DNA of 64,000 bases from positions 18,695,746 to 18,759,745 of the forward strand of contig CM055113.1 in the NCBI GenBank assembly GCA_029204225.1. Direction: 5' to 3'. A program made the position numbers and the translations under genes. The notes beneath the pieces are model-generated. The model had not been told where the DNA came from. It saw only the letters and a program-made list of their open reading frames with translations, and did no database searches. Within the stretch, counting starts at the first letter, position 1. The number at the start of each line of letters is the position of its first letter. Of the stretch, positions 46,930-60,174 are shown piece by piece. The DNA comes from Diphasiastrum complanatum (taxonomy: Eukaryota; Streptophyta; Lycopodiopsida; Lycopodiales; Lycopodiaceae).

Positions 46930-47786
46930 CGAGGACGCTGCAAATCTCTCACTTTGCATTTTACATGAAGTGGCTTTCTCTCAATTCAAAAATTCTAGGA
47001 AGTGTCTGGAACATTCCTCGTCGAAAATAGACGACCTTCGAGAGTTTTCTCTCTCTTCAAGATTTTGCAAAAAAGCCGACAGTGCCCTTAAAAATGCTAA
47101 GGTGCCTTTAAAAATCCGACAATGCCCTTAAAAATACAAAGGTGTCTTTAAAACAGTTTAACTTTTGAACTGCACATAAGTTAACTTCTTCAAAATAGTT
47201 GAAAGGAAGAAGTCGACGGTAAGTGTCACATTTTTCAGGAAAGTGCAAAAAAGTTGACACTATTGAAAAATAGTTAAAGTGCTGAACTATGCTGAAGTGT
47301 CAATTTTTGGGAAAAGCTAACACTGTCACATTTCAGAAAAAGCCAACACTGTTGCATTTCGAAAAAAGCCAACATTGTTAAAAGCATAGTTCATATCTGT
47401 AGGTTGTTGTGACACTTAGTGTATTTCTGCAGACTGTTGCGACACTTAGTGTATTTTTGCAGAGTTGTTCTAAATGCTAATTCGTGGAAGTTCTTGAAGA
47501 TGGCCAAGTCTTCAATGATCTTCAAATTATTGAACTTAACATCTATACTTGAAATATGATAGGGTTGGTTACCCTTTGTTGGAGATCAACCAGAAGCCTG
47601 TTGTAGACATTCTTCAAATAATTTGGCTATCTAAGTTATGATTCCTGCAAATATCAGATGAGCAGACGTAGAACCAATGTTGGTTTCACCTGACCCTAGA
47701 TCAACGATCAATGAACGTGCAGGAAAAATCTTGAAATAGAAATTAGTCATTCACCAAGGAGACAAATATGGGCTTAATTGCCAACA
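46930..47786 (-). repeat. 3' LTR zone of the 47.8-50.5 kb copia element
   Basis: On the minus strand TGTTGGCAATTAAGCCC (from 47786) follows a polypurine tract (CCTTAAGGGGGAC). Internal short repeats with CCGACA, GTGCC and TTTAAAA occur at 47080-47360. Bases 47430-47690 match 26560-26811. The left edge is not defined. Confidence 0.6.
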
Positions 47787-47899
47787 GTCCCCCTTAAGGT
47801 CACGATTGGTGCCTTGGTATCTTCATCAGATTGGTGCCTTGGTATCTTCATCAGATTCAGCATGTTGAAGAACTTTGCTTGATCCTAGAAAGCACTTTG

Positions 47900-50500
47900 G
47901 TGAAGATGTATGTGACCATTTATGTTGTGGAGCCGTATTGAAGGATCACTTGCCTTGAGAAATCTTTCTCCCGAATGAAATGATAGTGGATTTCTATGTG
48001 CTTGGATTTTCCATGAAATTTGGGATTCAGTGACAATGAAATATAGCTCAAGTTGTCACACAGAATGGTGGTAGCATTAAACTGAGTGTGATGTAAGTCG
48101 TGAAGTAATAACCTGATCCATACAACCTCTTTTGAAGCTTGACATGCTACAATGTACTCTGTCTCTATCGAAGGAAGCGCAACTGATTTTTGCTTCCTTG
48201 AGTTCCACGAAATCGATCCTCCTACCAGATAGAAACAGAACCCTGAGGTAGATTTTCTAGTAGAGACTATTCCTCCCCAATCTGAGTTGGAGTAGCCTCC
48301 CAAGACGAGTGGGTCGATAGCTTTTTTCATCATAACATAAAATGTGAAATTCCCTGAGTATATATCATCACTCTCTTTATTGCTTTCCAATGGGAGATCC
48401 TAGGATTAGACATGAATTGACTTAATGTGCTAACAATGTATGCTAAATCTGGTCTAGTACACAACATTGCACACATCAAAGATCCTATTAGTGAATGATA
48501 AGGGTACTTCGCTATGTCGAGTACTTCACTATCAGAATTAGCACAAGTAGGTTTAGTCAATACTATAATTGGATCCATTGGAGAGTATCAATTGGTTTGC
48601 AATCAGACATATAAAAATTTTCTAAAATGCCTTTTAGAAATGCTTGTTGGCTAAGATAGATCTTTTTTTGAATCTATTTTTAGTAATGTGAATTCCTAGC
48701 AAAGAATGGATAGCTCCTAAATCAATCATGTCAAATTTCTTTGACTAATCACTCTTAATAGTGTGCAGAAGAGAAGCGTCTTTAGACAAGATAAATGCAT
48801 CATTTAGATAAAGAGCTATGTGAACCAAATTGGTGCTTATATGTTTCGAATAAAACATTACAATCAGTTGAGTTGTTTGCAAAACCCAATTGAATGAGAT
48901 AAGAGTTGATTCTATCGAACCATGTTTTTGCAGCCTATTTTAGACCATAGATTGTTTTATGTAGCTTGCACACTTTGTGCTCTTGGCCTTTGACATTGAA
49001 TCCTTCCGTTTGGAAGGTATGTAGCTCTTCCTCGATGCTATCATTGAGAAATGTTGTCTTGACATCCATTTGGTGTATTTCGAGGTCTTCCGCGGCTACT
49101 AACACAATCAGAGTCCTGATTGACTGCATCTTAATGACAGGATTGAAATTGTTTTGATAATCCACTCCTTTTAAGTGAATTCTTTAGCCACCAGCCGTGC
49201 TTTCCACTTAGCAGTGGAACCATCAGAGTTGATCTTCTTCTTGAAGATCCACTTGTTGTCGATAACTCTCTTGTGAGTGAAAAAGAAGTCAACCAGTGTC
49301 CAGGTCTGGTTCATCAAAAGTGAGTTGTACTCATTTTCCATAGCTTCCTGCCACTTCACAACATGCTTGGAGTTAATTAACTCGGCTAGGGTCTCTGGTT
49401 CTTTTAATGGAGTCGAGAATGATTGAGGTGTATACCTCTCAGAAACTATCCGAGCCTGTGAGGATCTGCGAACATTTGGTTGACTAGGATGTGGTCATGC
49501 TTCTTCTTGAATTTCTTCAGATCTGTTCGAGCTGGCTTGGTCTGGTCTGATGACAGGTATTGTCGGTTGCTCGGCTTATGTAGCTGTAGCTGTAGGTTTT
49601 GTAGAAGAAACATTAACATTGGAAGAATCCATGCTATGTGAAATAGGATGAAATGACATAACATCGTTTATCGATGGTTGTTTGAAATCATCGCATGTAT
49701 GTTCTTGAAATATTACGTCTCTAGAGACAAATACTACATTGGTGGATGGATCATAAACTTTGTAAGCTTTATGCTCATTAGGATAGCCAATGAAAATACA
49801 TTTATTCATGTCCTATGATCTAACTTCTTCCTAAGTTGTTTAGGAATGTGAACAAAACATATACAACGAAATATTTTTAAATGGCTGACACTAGGCTACC
49901 TTTTGAAGAGTGAGGCCGAGTTGTGGGGAGATCATCACCACAAAGTGTTCGTACGACTTTGGAAGAGAAGAAAGCAAGGTCATAATAGCATCATCATCTT
50001 GAATAGCACATCCTACAACTGATAACTGATCATATAAAGATTTGAAGCTGTTGATGTGAGAAGTGATGGCAGTAGAATCAGACATGCTAAGAGTAAAAAC
50101 CTTCCTTCTAAGATATAATCTAGTGGTTACATCATGAGTCTCATAGAGATTTGATAGCAAATCTAATGCATCCTTAGAGGTTTTGCATGTGGTAACATGG
50201 GATATTTGGGCGTGTGATACATGCTAAGGCCTTCTGATCTTTGATCTTCCGCCTTTGCTTGATCACCATCTTCTAGTTTCAGGTCAGCACTTTCTACTAC
50301 ATTCCAAAGATCTCTATCTATCAACATCATCCGGAGTTTTAACTTCCAGATGTAAAAGTTAGATCCATTGAACTTCTCAATGACTCTAGCTTCGTTGGAT
50401 GATGTAGATGAAGAGCTACCAATATGAGACATGTTAACAGTAATACAAATAGAACAAACTTAATCTCTCGGTTTATATAAGTCTACGCTTTGATACCAAT
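47900..50500 (-). mobile_element. copia element with gag-to-integrase-tail deletion
   Basis: Gag is at 50432-49891 (VIEKFNGSNFYIWKLKLRMM, MTLLSSLPKSYEHFVVM). It passes directly to the integrase C-terminal block (CIFIGYPNEHKAYKVYDPS, 49809). RT follows from 49359 (NKWIFKKKINSDG, IHQMDVKTTFLNDS). The catalytic box near 48818-48807 reads YLND, so the first Asp is lost. RNase H is at 48578-47920 (LIGSLMCAMLCTRPDLAY, SNSDWGG, SKHIEIHYHFIREK). A primer-binding site (TTGGTATCAAAGC) is at about 50500-50488. Knuckle, protease and integrase core are deleted. Confidence 0.85.
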
Positions 50501-50502
50501 TT

Positions 50503-50705
50503 GATGGGGCAAAGGAGGATAGAGAAAGCGAGTGGAGAAGAGAGCAGAAATATTTGCGGAACAACTCTCTTGCTACAATGGGCTGCTAGATGCAAAAACA
50601 GTCTAATGGAATGTTTATGCTAATTATAATCATAGCTTAAGTGTTCTATTGCCCAACATGGTCTTATAAATTAGTTCATACTCACAAAAACAGAATGAGT
50701 ACAGT
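50503..50705. repeat. LTR-type repeat, second copy at 53785-53985
   Basis: GATGGGGCAAAGGAGGATAG through ACAGAATGAGTACAGTC recurs at 53785-53985 in the same orientation with high identity. It starts right outside the copia primer-binding site, so it is probably the inner part of the 5' LTR (minus strand). Confidence 0.75.
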
Positions 50706-50724
50706 CCACCAAAGAGATTAGAAA

Positions 50725-50915
50725 TGGTTTGTATGTGGTATTACTGAAAAAATGGATTTAGTCAAAAGTTTAGTTCTGAAATAGATTGAAAGAGCAGTAT
50801 GAGAACGCAATTTCCTCAAGCATCAAAGACAGCCATCGTTTGATCAGAAACTGAGGAGTCATAGACATCTGTGTTCTGATCAAGTGAGTGAACAAATGTT
50901 ATCAAACAACAATAA
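50725..50915. repeat. Dispersed repeat, copy at 46445-46622
   Basis: Same landmarks as 46445-46622, plus a small insertion (TACTGAAAAAATGGATTTAG). Together with 50503-50705 it may represent the LTR interior. Confidence 0.75.
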
Positions 50916-51940
50916 TGGTAGTGGTAACGTATCAGGCCAACATGAATATCTCTTTCTATCAAACATCTTAACTAATGCATGTAGACGAGGAGGAAGGGGA
51001 GATTCGGTCAATGAATTTAAAACATTTTTGGACAAGTCAATAGTACGTAAAATTTTTTTGTTCTTTTTCAAATTTTGTCAAAATGCGTCCAAGTCATGTT
51101 CTTTTTTTTAATGGCGTAGCTAAGATAGAAGAATCTATACGATCTACATTGGGTGTGATGGGATGCACAATATCTATATGTGGTGACATCATGAGATGGA
51201 TAGAGCTTGGGATAGGATTTCACAAGCTGTTGTGGATTAGATACAATCTAGATGTGATGACACTATGAGATGATCAGAATCCATTGAAGCAGGATCAATG
51301 TCAAGACTGGAGGAGTGAGTGGATATATGAGACATAGGAATATGCATAACCTCCACATTACTTGGTGTGTAGTCATAGTGACCTCATCAATAAAATCATC
51401 AACTAGATCTTCACCTTTTGTATATACAATCCATCTCTCATTGTTATTCCTTAGAATGTTTTAGAGCAAATTGGCAATCTTCAGCTTCTTCACTATTTGT
51501 CTTGTGTTTTTGTGTTTGTATTGCACTCAAAACTTGATTACTATAATTCTATGATATTAGGCCGTACTAGAGGCTTTAGATTTTCATATTTGATCATTCT
51601 ATTTGATTGCACTTGGTTGTAAGATCCTAGTTTGCTAATCTAGATCAAGATTTGGTGACTAGTTTTGCGTTGGATAGGTGTGTCAATCAATCAATCACTC
51701 TTGGAGCTTTAAGTAGGCTCATTTATGGTCCTTTTTTGTACTATATTTTCAGCATGGTATTAGAGCCAAGTACAAGAGGATAATCATTGATCAAAGCACT
51801 ATCCATTGTTGCTAGAAAGCTAGTCTTGAGAGGGTGAGTTCAAATCAAGTTTTAGGTTGAAGATTTGGGATTCAAACTTGATGAGGGTCAGTAGTTGTAC
51901 TGCCCACACGTGTAGACAACAATATTATTTTGTGTCATCT
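50916..51940. other. No gene recognised
   Basis: No recognised domain. The right part (51540-51930) is probably untranslated or LTR sequence of the minus-strand chromovirus. ACTATATTTTCAGCATGGTATTAGAGCC at about 51739-51766 resembles an LTR edge with a plus-strand primer-binding site (TGGTATTAGAGCC). Confidence 0.4.
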
Positions 51941-52668
51941 TGATGAGTTTTTTGGTACATGAACATAACATTCTTCCCCCCTTGAACTACGTTTGTCGTC
52001 AAAAGTGAAAACTAGGCCCAGATCTACTTTATGCTTTCAACTCTTCCACAAATCATCATCCTCAATCCGACCCTTCCACCTAATCAAGCACTCAGAGATA
52101 GAATGATTTTTCAATTGTACCTATGATCTTGAGTACCCTTTCAAGTTCCAAAGATACACTAAGTGATAAATCTTCCAAATGGGTAAGATCCTCATCAGAT
52201 CCAACTATATCACCTTGTTGTAAACTAGTTTATGTCAGCTTACATGAAACACTGAATGAGCAGTTGACTTGTCCTCAAATCAAATTCATAAGCTAAAGAA
52301 ATATTGATGAGTTTTTTGGTACATGGACATAACATTCTTCACCCCTTGAACTATGTTTGTCATCAAAAGCGAAAACTAGGCCCAGGTCTACTTTATGCTT
52401 TCAACTCTTTTCCATTAATCATCGTCCTCAATCCGACCCTTCCACCTAATCAAGCACTCAGAGATAGAATGATTTTTCAATTGTTTACCTATGATCTTGA
52501 GTACTCTTTCAAGTTCCAAAGATACACTAAGTGATAAATCTTTCAAATGGGTAAGATCCTCATCAGATCCAACTATATCACCTTCATGTAAACTTAGTTT
52601 ATGTCAGCTTATATGAAACACTGAATGAGCAGTCGACTTGTCCTCAAATCAAATTTGTAAGCTAAATA
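51941..52668. repeat. 364-bp tandem duplication
   Basis: TGATGAGTTTTTTGGTACAT starts at 51941 and again at 52305. The two copies stay alignable to the end with small differences. The unit covers the chromodomain and the 3' tail of the minus-strand gypsy element. Confidence 0.92.
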
Positions 52669-53200
52669 AATAATTTTCTTAATAGTCTGAAGTGATCAAC
52701 AATATCTAGTAAACAAATTATAATGCTTTCCAGTACGCATAGTCCTAGAATCTTTTGAAATTCTAAGATATACCCAATCATCAACTTAAAAAACCTCTGG
52801 GAGATCTCTTAAAATCAGCATAATGCTGAGCTCTGTCCTGAGCACTACGCATAATATCACATGCCAATTGCAACAATTCTTACATATCATGTGGGAAATC
52901 TACAACTTTCTAGATTTAATAGACTTCGTCTCCAAATTCACTAGACATCTACGTTGAAAATCATACATAAGCAAAAACGAACTACAACATGTAGTAAAGA
53001 ATATATTCTACTACTGTAAGCAAACTAAATTCAAAAAGATGTAGTCCTCCTATTGAGACTGCTTGTGAGACAAATATGTTCTCAACATATCCTCCATACT
53101 CTGATTAGTTCTCTCAATCTGTCCATCTGATTCAGGATGATCAGTAAAACTAAAACCCTAGAGAGGCCAAATACCATAGTCAGTGTCCAGCATACACAAC
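51980..53200 (-). mobile_element. Ty3/gypsy chromovirus fragment: integrase to chromodomain
   Basis: Minus-strand integrase is readable near 53145-53060 (TDHPESDGQIERTNQSMED, the YHPQTDGQTE-type motif). Weakly readable integrase tail follows with stops. A chromodomain-like end lies near 52530-52440 (ERVLKIIGKQLKNHSISE, CLIRWKGRIEDDD) and is repeated at about 52160-52070 by the tandem duplication. Chromodomains direct chromovirus integration to particular chromatin. RT and gag are absent. Confidence 0.75.
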
Positions 53201-53379
53201 CAATAGGGCAAGACAATGTGAGTAGTGTGCCTCAGCACGGTCCATAGCCATGGCAGGCCTAACACAGCCTAGGGACCCTGTCAACAGAATAGGGCCCCAT
53301 GTTGTTTAAGCTCAACTCATACAAGACACTAACATTCGGCCCCAAAGAACACTTTGGTCTTCACAGACATCAATAAAGG

Positions 53380-53571
<192 letters not shown>

Positions 53572-53614
53572 TGGATTCGATTCCTTCAGAAGACATAACA
53601 TGTGATTCGATTCA

Positions 53615-53616
<2 letters not shown>

Positions 53617-53705
<89 letters not shown>
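53617..53705. repeat. (CT)n microsatellite, about 44 units
   Basis: Second CT array, 48 bp after the first. The spacer (GATTCGATTCCTTCAGAAGACATA) resembles the sequence after the second array (CAGAAGACATATCTTCTGATTCG), as though a larger unit containing CT had duplicated. Confidence 0.97.
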
Positions 53706-53706
<1 letters not shown>

Positions 53707-53784
53707 ACTCCTTTAAAAGACAATCATCAGAAGACATATCTTCTGATTCGTTTCGATCTGTCCAGCTTCGGCCCCTCCTCTCCC

Positions 53785-53985
53785 ATGGGGCAAAGGAGAA
53801 TAGAGAACGCGAGCGGAGAAGAGAGCAAGAATATATGCGGAACAGCTCTCCCATTACAATGGGCTGCTAGATGCAAAAACAGTCTAATGAAATATTTATG
53901 CTAATTATAATCATAGCTTGTGTTCTATTGCCCAAACAAATCTTATAAATTAGTTCATACTGACAAAAACAGAATGAGTACAGTC
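53785..53985. repeat. LTR-type repeat, copy of 50503-50705
   Basis: Same order of landmarks as at 50503 (GGGGCAAAGGAG, GGGCTGCTAGATGC, CAGTCTAATG, ACAGAATGAGTACAGTC). No copia coding sequence adjoins it, so it is a detached LTR piece. Confidence 0.75.
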
Positions 53986-55235
53986 TTTGGTGTCAAAATA
54001 ATTTCTCTATTTTATAAGCACACTGGCATACTAGTCAAATCAGCTTCAAAAAGAAATTTATTTTTTCAAAAAGTTCTTCAAAAGACTTCATTTTTTTGAA
54101 ATAAAAAATTTGCAAGCTAGCACGTCGGCATGTTTACTTTTACAACTTCAAGAAGAATTTTTTTTCAAATAGAAATAAACTTATATTTATAGAGTAACGA
54201 AGTATTTTGTGATGGACTATTTAGAATTTGATGGATAGTCAAAATTTTAAGCATGCATAAAACCACAATTCTTGTTTTTAAAAAATTATGTAGTGGCATA
54301 AAAAGAGTAGCACATCATGTGCTACTATTTTGTTGGATCATGGGTAAAAGAAACTTGCAAAAATTTACTCGTAAAATGTCAAAATCTGTATGTGTAGTAT
54401 AATACTTGAATACGTGTTGAAGATTCATCAGCTTCCTAAGAGGTAGTCATGATCATCTTTCTAACATGATAACATCCAAACCCTTCTAGGATCGGTATCA
54501 AAGAGCAATATATCATGTTAACACCATAATAACTCATATAGTAATCATTTAAAAAGGAAACCTAGCAAATCTTAACACTAAATTTCAAGGTCATACGTAT
54601 TTGCCCTATACCTCGTCTATTGATTGCGAGAATCAAGGACATCATATTACATTCAAATAGGTAGTGATCTTGTTATGCTTCATTCAATGATACAAAACTT
54701 CATAACTTCATAAACAATTGAACATTTAGTAATTTGCAATGAGTTGAGATTGAAACCATACTATTTTACAACATACACTTACCTTTGATAACAGTTTTTG
54801 CCCAAAACAGTTGGGGCACCAGCCCGATGTCTACATCAAATGGCCCTATGCTTCTGCAAAAAGTGCGAAATCTATGAAAAGGTCATATATATGGGCACAT
54901 TTTTACGCTGGCTCCTACTTTTGTTCATGTCAACTGCTCTTTTTGGTTCTATAATCAATTCAAAGACAACAACAACAATATGCTTTGAAAACCTTGAAAT
55001 GCATATCAAAAATCACTTTTGAAGAGTATATAATCAAATTGGAGGTCGCTGGCCAGTGGCCTCTTATATACCTGAAAAATGATAGAACTGAGCTCCAAAT
55101 GGCGAATTACTTCCTTATGGACATGAATGAGCTTGTTTGCTCCTAGAAAATTGCATTCAGAAGAGAAAAAGAGAGGAAGAAAAAGGCATAAAAGAGAGGA
55201 GGAGTCCATCGTTGTCCCAATTAGAATTGAATCAC
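53986..55235. other. No gene recognised
   Basis: AT-rich intergenic sequence with no recognised domain or repeat partner in the window. Confidence 0.4.
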
Positions 55236-55239
55236 TGTG

Positions 55240-56040
55240 TTATTGTATTGTGGGTCCTATTAGTCGATAAGGATTAGTTGGCCTTGCCACGAGGAAGTCA
55301 ACGGAACATGGGCCCCGCCAATGGCAACCTGGGTAAGGCATGGGTTGCCTAAGTGAAGAACTATTTGTACAGTGTAATTTCAAATTGAAAAATACAATTG
55401 CTTGGAGTGGAGAGTGTTTTTCTATCTGTTACTGTGTAGCATGATCTATGTTCCTGTTCGAAGCAAATTCTAAGTTGTATCAGAGCTGTACAAGGAGTGT
55501 ACACACAGTATAGTGTCATCATTGAAGAGAGCTTCAAGAGAACAGTCTTCTAAGAGTTTAGGGTTTACGGCGGGTTGAAGACGGAAAGAGAAGCACTGGT
55601 GCGTGTAGCAGGCTGAGTTACGAGAGCGACGAATACTACTACAAGTTGTAGCTGACTATGAACGATACCCGATATAGCAAGTCAAGATCTAGAGATAGAG
55701 GATCAAGATCTAAATCTATTTGCAGCATGTGCTATGGATCATAATCTATGTGCTCTCAACCAATGATGTAGTGCCACATGTCTACTATCACTGCTCATGA
55801 CTGTTATGATGCTTATGGCCATAGCTATAAATCAAGTTCTCCAAGGCCAGTGTGAGGGTAGCTATGATGGCAAGGCTCAAGACAATTGTGCACTCAAAGG
55901 CAGGAGAATCATTAGACTCATATCTCAATTCTTCCCTCAGAATGCACTCAAAATAGACTTCTCGAAATGTGCTCAGGCTTCTCAAGTCTAAAAGCAAGAT
56001 AGCAGACATAGGAATTAGTCAAATTGTTGGCAATTACAAA
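55240..56040 (+). other. Possible LTR end, primer-binding site and untranslated leader
   Basis: TTGTATCAGAGC at 55475-55486 is one base from the copia primer-binding consensus. The preceding 230 bp (from about TGTATTGTGGGTCC, 55244) could be an LTR ending near TTCGAAGCA. Downstream a short ORF (from about 55659) reads RYSKSRSRDRGSRSKS and then stops; it is too short to call. No gag follows, since a minus-strand copia fragment begins at about 56045. Confidence 0.3.
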
Positions 56041-56044
56041 AATA

Positions 56045-58530
56045 CCGATCATCCACTACAAATCATCTTTGCAGCTCGCCCAGCTTGCATCACTGTAGTG
56101 GTGCAGCTTGAATCCTTTTCTTTCGTTTTCTGCTCTGTAGGTTAATGCCCTTCCGATATTATAGGATTGATTTTGCCATTTGCCAATGTGCCATGCTAGG
56201 ATTGGAAGAGAATTGGTTTAAGGTGTGAACAAAGGAAGCTAGATCGGGTCTGGTACAAATTGTAAGGTATATCAGACTACCAATTAGTTTTTGGTAGGGT
56301 ATACCTTCCATCTTCTATTTTTCTTCTTTTGTTTTTGGGAAATCTTGCTTCGTCAGCTTGGCTCCAGCTATCATTGGTGTGGCCTTTTCTTTGCAGTCCA
56401 TCATGTGATACTGCTTCAGCACTTTTCTGGCATATTTAGACTGACTCAAGTGTATTTCGCCAATTATTCGATCTCTTCTGATCTCCAGTCCGAGGCATTT
56501 TGTTGCTTCTCCTAGATCTGTGATTTCATAATTTATAGAAATCTGACTCTTCATGTCTTTGATCAGCATCAAGGAATTTCCTATTATAAGGGAATCATCC
56601 ACAAAAATAGTCGGTATCACAAAATCTTTTCCTACTCTTTTTATGTAGACATTACAGTCTGGTTGTATAGGATTGAAGTCTAGAGACTGCAGATGACTGT
56701 CGAGCTTCTTGTACCAAGCTCGTGATGCTTGCTTTAGACCATAAATGCATCTCTGCAACCAACAAATATATTGTCGATTGTCGGGGTCTTCAAATCCTCC
56801 TTCAGGTTGCTTCATGAAGATTTCTTCCTCTAGATCTTCGTGGAGAAAGGTTGTCTTCACATCAATGTAGTGAATTTCCAGATTGTGTTGTGTAGCATAT
56901 GCAAGCAGTAGTCGTATGCTTGTCATCTTGACCATCGGCAAATATGTGTTGAAATAATCAACACCATACCTTTGTGTGTAACCCTTTGTGACAAGCTTTG
57001 TAACGGCCAACAATGCCATCTGATTTCATTTTTTTCTTGTACACCCACTTGCAGTCGACAATCTTTTTGTTTTCTGGCAGTGGCTCTAGTGTCCATGCCT
57101 CATTTCACCTCATCGACTTGATCTCTTCTGACATTGCTTGCTTCCAAAATTCTTCCTCTAGACTCTGGACAGCCTCTTGATATGTTTTTGGCTCTTCAGT
57201 GAAGCTGCAGTACTCAAATTGCATGTCTTTCCTCCACTTAAGATTGTCAACGTAACGGTATGGAGGTCTTTTTTGTCTTGTTGACCTTCTGGGTTCGTTT
57301 CATCGCTGCTCGAACATTTCTTGTTCTTGGGGTTGATCTTTTGCTTCATGTTGCTCTGGAGTCTATGGCTGAACATTATGATTTGACATTTGTCCTCGAT
57401 CTCCCTCTTGAACTGGCAGTAATGTGAAGATTCATGGCCTTTTTCATCTTTTAGTCCAAGGAATGTGGACTCATTGAACTTCACATCTCTACTCGAACAA
57501 CTTTTTTATTTATCGGGTTGTAGATTATGTATACTTGTGATCCGTTCGAGTACCTGACCATGATCGTTTGCTCTGATTTATCATCGAGCTTGTTTTTCTT
57601 TGTTTTGGAATGTGCTTGTATGCTGCACATCCAAATACATGTATGTATGATAGATCAGGGTTTCTACCTGTCCACATCTCGTACGGTGTCTTATTTTCCA
57701 GCTTTGTCATTGTTGATCTGTTCTATAGGTGTACAGTAGCAGCTATTGCCTCAGCCCAGAATTGACTTGACAATCGAGCCTGTGCCATCATGCATCTGGC
57801 TCCTTCGACTAACATCTTGTTTTTTTTTTCTACGACACCATTATATTCTGGTGTGTAGGAGTGAATTGATGCTCAATCCCTTGTTCTTGGCAAAATTTTG
57901 AAAATTCTTTGCTCTTGCCATTGTCAGATCTGATGATCTGAATCTTCTTTGAGGTGTGTCTCTCTGCAAATGCCATGAACTTCTTAAAGGGATCAGACAC
58001 TTCAGATTTTTTCTTTAGGTAGTAGATCGTAGTCATCCGGCTGTAATCATCTATGAATGTCAGATAATACCTCGATCTTGAGAGCAAATACATTTTCATC
58101 GGTCCACAAACATCTAAGTGAATGAGCTCAAGAACTTCTTTGGCTCTTCTTCTCTCATGTATGAATGGATTCTGATGTTGTTTGCCTTTCTGACAGGCTT
58201 CGCAGAACTCAATATCGGGTCTTGATATCTTTAGACCTGTGACTATGTCTTTCTTACGCATGTCATGCAGGCTCCTCATGTTCAGATGATACATTCTCCT
58301 GTGCCAGAGCTGATCTTTATTTTCTGATGCATTTAATATGCTATCAAAGTTGCTGATTATCTTGGCTTGGTAGAGATTTCCTTCTCTACATCCAACCATC
58401 AACAATTTGTTTGTAATTTTCTCGATCATGCGGCATGTATTGCCATCGAACAAAACTCAAATTTCAAGATCTGTCATCTTGGAGACTGATAGCAGATCAT
58501 CGTGTCTTCTCCCATCACCTAGAATCACTC
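56045..58530 (-). mobile_element. copia fragment: integrase, RT, start of RNase H
   Basis: The right end starts in gag-pre-integrase (LWHRRMYHLNMRSLHDM, with CEACQKGKQH). Integrase follows at 58150-57830 (LIHLDVCGPMKMYLLSRS, FIDDYSRMTTIYY, IIRSDNGKSKEF), then the tail at 57710 (TPYEMWTGRNPDL). RT is a 234-codon open block, 57019-56315 (IHYIDVKTTFLHEDLEEEIF, RCIYGLKQASRAWYKK), with FVDD in place of YVDD, which can still be compatible with catalysis. RNase H fades by about 56045. Gag and protease are absent. Confidence 0.85.
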
Positions 58531-58860
58531 ACAACTACATACATTGGCAATTTGCCACGCATATTGCCACGCACATAAGACAAGGGTCAATTTGGAGCTC
58601 ATCCGGTTCGCGTGGCAATTCGCATGGCAATGCACATGGCAACTGATGCGTGGTAGAGCCATGCGTGGAAGAGCCACGTCGGCAAATTTTCTGGCAGACA
58701 ACAACCCGTCCGGCAAAGAAATGATAGAAATTTTGATAAAAGGTAAATTAGAAAACATGAAACATTAAACTTTAATCAAACAAAGACTTTTTAATTGTCA
58801 TCGTCCAAATCCGAGTCTTGGCGGAAGCTTGTCCTTCACTGTCACTTCCGGACATCTCCC

Positions 58861-59932
58861 CTAATTCCCTTCCGCTTCCGCTTCACCGGCTTCTTCACCT
58901 GACCCCTCCTCTACATAAGATGCCGAGCTTCTCTACACATTACAAAAAAATAACAAAAGTCAATAACCAATAAGTAAAGTGAATGAAACTCATTAACAAG
59001 CAAGAAAGATAAAATAAAAATGATTATTAGATGATAGAAGCAAATGAGACGAATGTAGCAAGAATTTACCATAGGATGAATGCCTTGTTGAGCAAGATGG
59101 TCCACCAAGGCATTGTAGCCTTGTTGGTACCCAATCTTATATTTGGCATTCGTGTATTTTCTCCCAAAATCTCTTTGCTATACAAACATGAATACAATCA
59201 TTTAGATACAAAACATGATTAGTTATTAAAAACATTACTAAGATAATTATTATAAAATCAAACTAGAAAAGTAAAACCTACAAATTGGGCTTGTAAATTG
59301 GATTTCCACCCGAGAGATTGGCCCAAGAGATTGATTCTTGATTTGGTCGCTTCCCGTTGTTGTTTAAAGCCATCCGGATTCGGATGTTTTGACTTGTGTA
59401 TCACCTTTGTCCAATCTTTCTTTGAAGCCCATCCCGGCCTTTTTTTTTTTCCATTTTTTTACATATCTTCGTAAGAATTGACGCTTATGACAAATATGCG
59501 TACACATCTCCGTCACTGCCACACCTCCCCAAATCTATTTGATTGATGAAACTCACTATTCAAAAGCGCAAGTATCTTATTCTTGTCATCTTAATTTTGT
59601 TGCTCCCAAGGAGTGAATAAGTTATGGCCAAAATATTTGAGAGCAAGGCTGTGCATCCTATTGATGACGACATTGCCTTTGGTATCCTTGATGATGGAGC
59701 CATCATCTTCTAAATTATAAAAAAAATTTGATGATTCCTCCGATGGGACATCCATCGAAGGATTACCTCTATTGGAATCGGGCTCCTCTTCGGAAAGATA
59801 AAGATGTTTCAATCTTTGTCTCTCATCGGGAGATAGCGACCATAAAAGTCCGCAATCCGATCGGAACCGGATCCTCCTCTTGCACTAGAAGAAGATCTTG
59901 GTTTCTCCTAGAACCACTACCACTAGAAGACA
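58861..59932 (-). pseudogene. Three-exon transposon-associated gene, possibly Ptta/En-Spm type
   Basis: Exons on the minus strand are 59932-59282, 59177-59070 and 58932-58861. Splices are CAATTT/GTAGGT to GTATAG and CCTATG/GTAAAT to GTGTAG, both in frame, ending in TAG. Exon 1 starts MSSSGSGSRRNQ and later reads SPDERQRLKHLYLSEEEPD, MHSLALKYFGHNLFTPWEQQ, then KKWKKKRPGWASKKDW and GFKQQREATKSR. It contains a stop near 59593 and frame changes near 59830 and 59460. Exon 2 reads GRKYTNAKYKIGYQQGYNAL. Exon 3 has an acidic tail (EEGSGEEAGEAEAEGN). The K-RPGW-ASKKDW and KQQREATKSR pattern recalls the plant Ptta/En-Spm transposase-associated family. That match is from memory and uncertain. Confidence 0.45.
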
Positions 59933-60056
59933 TTGTGTGTGTAAAGAGAGAGAAAAGAGAGAGATAAAAGCTTAACAAATGTAAAGAGAAAAAAAAAGAG
60001 CTTAAGAAAAAGAGAAAGCTTGAGAAAGAGAGAGCTTAAGAAAAGTAAAACTTCAA

Positions 60057-60174
<118 letters not shown>

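Noticed and set aside
55659-55729. Short Arg-Ser-rich reading frame after a primer-binding-like site, considered as a captured SR-protein fragment
   Set aside because: Only about 24 codons before a stop, and no further similarity could be followed.
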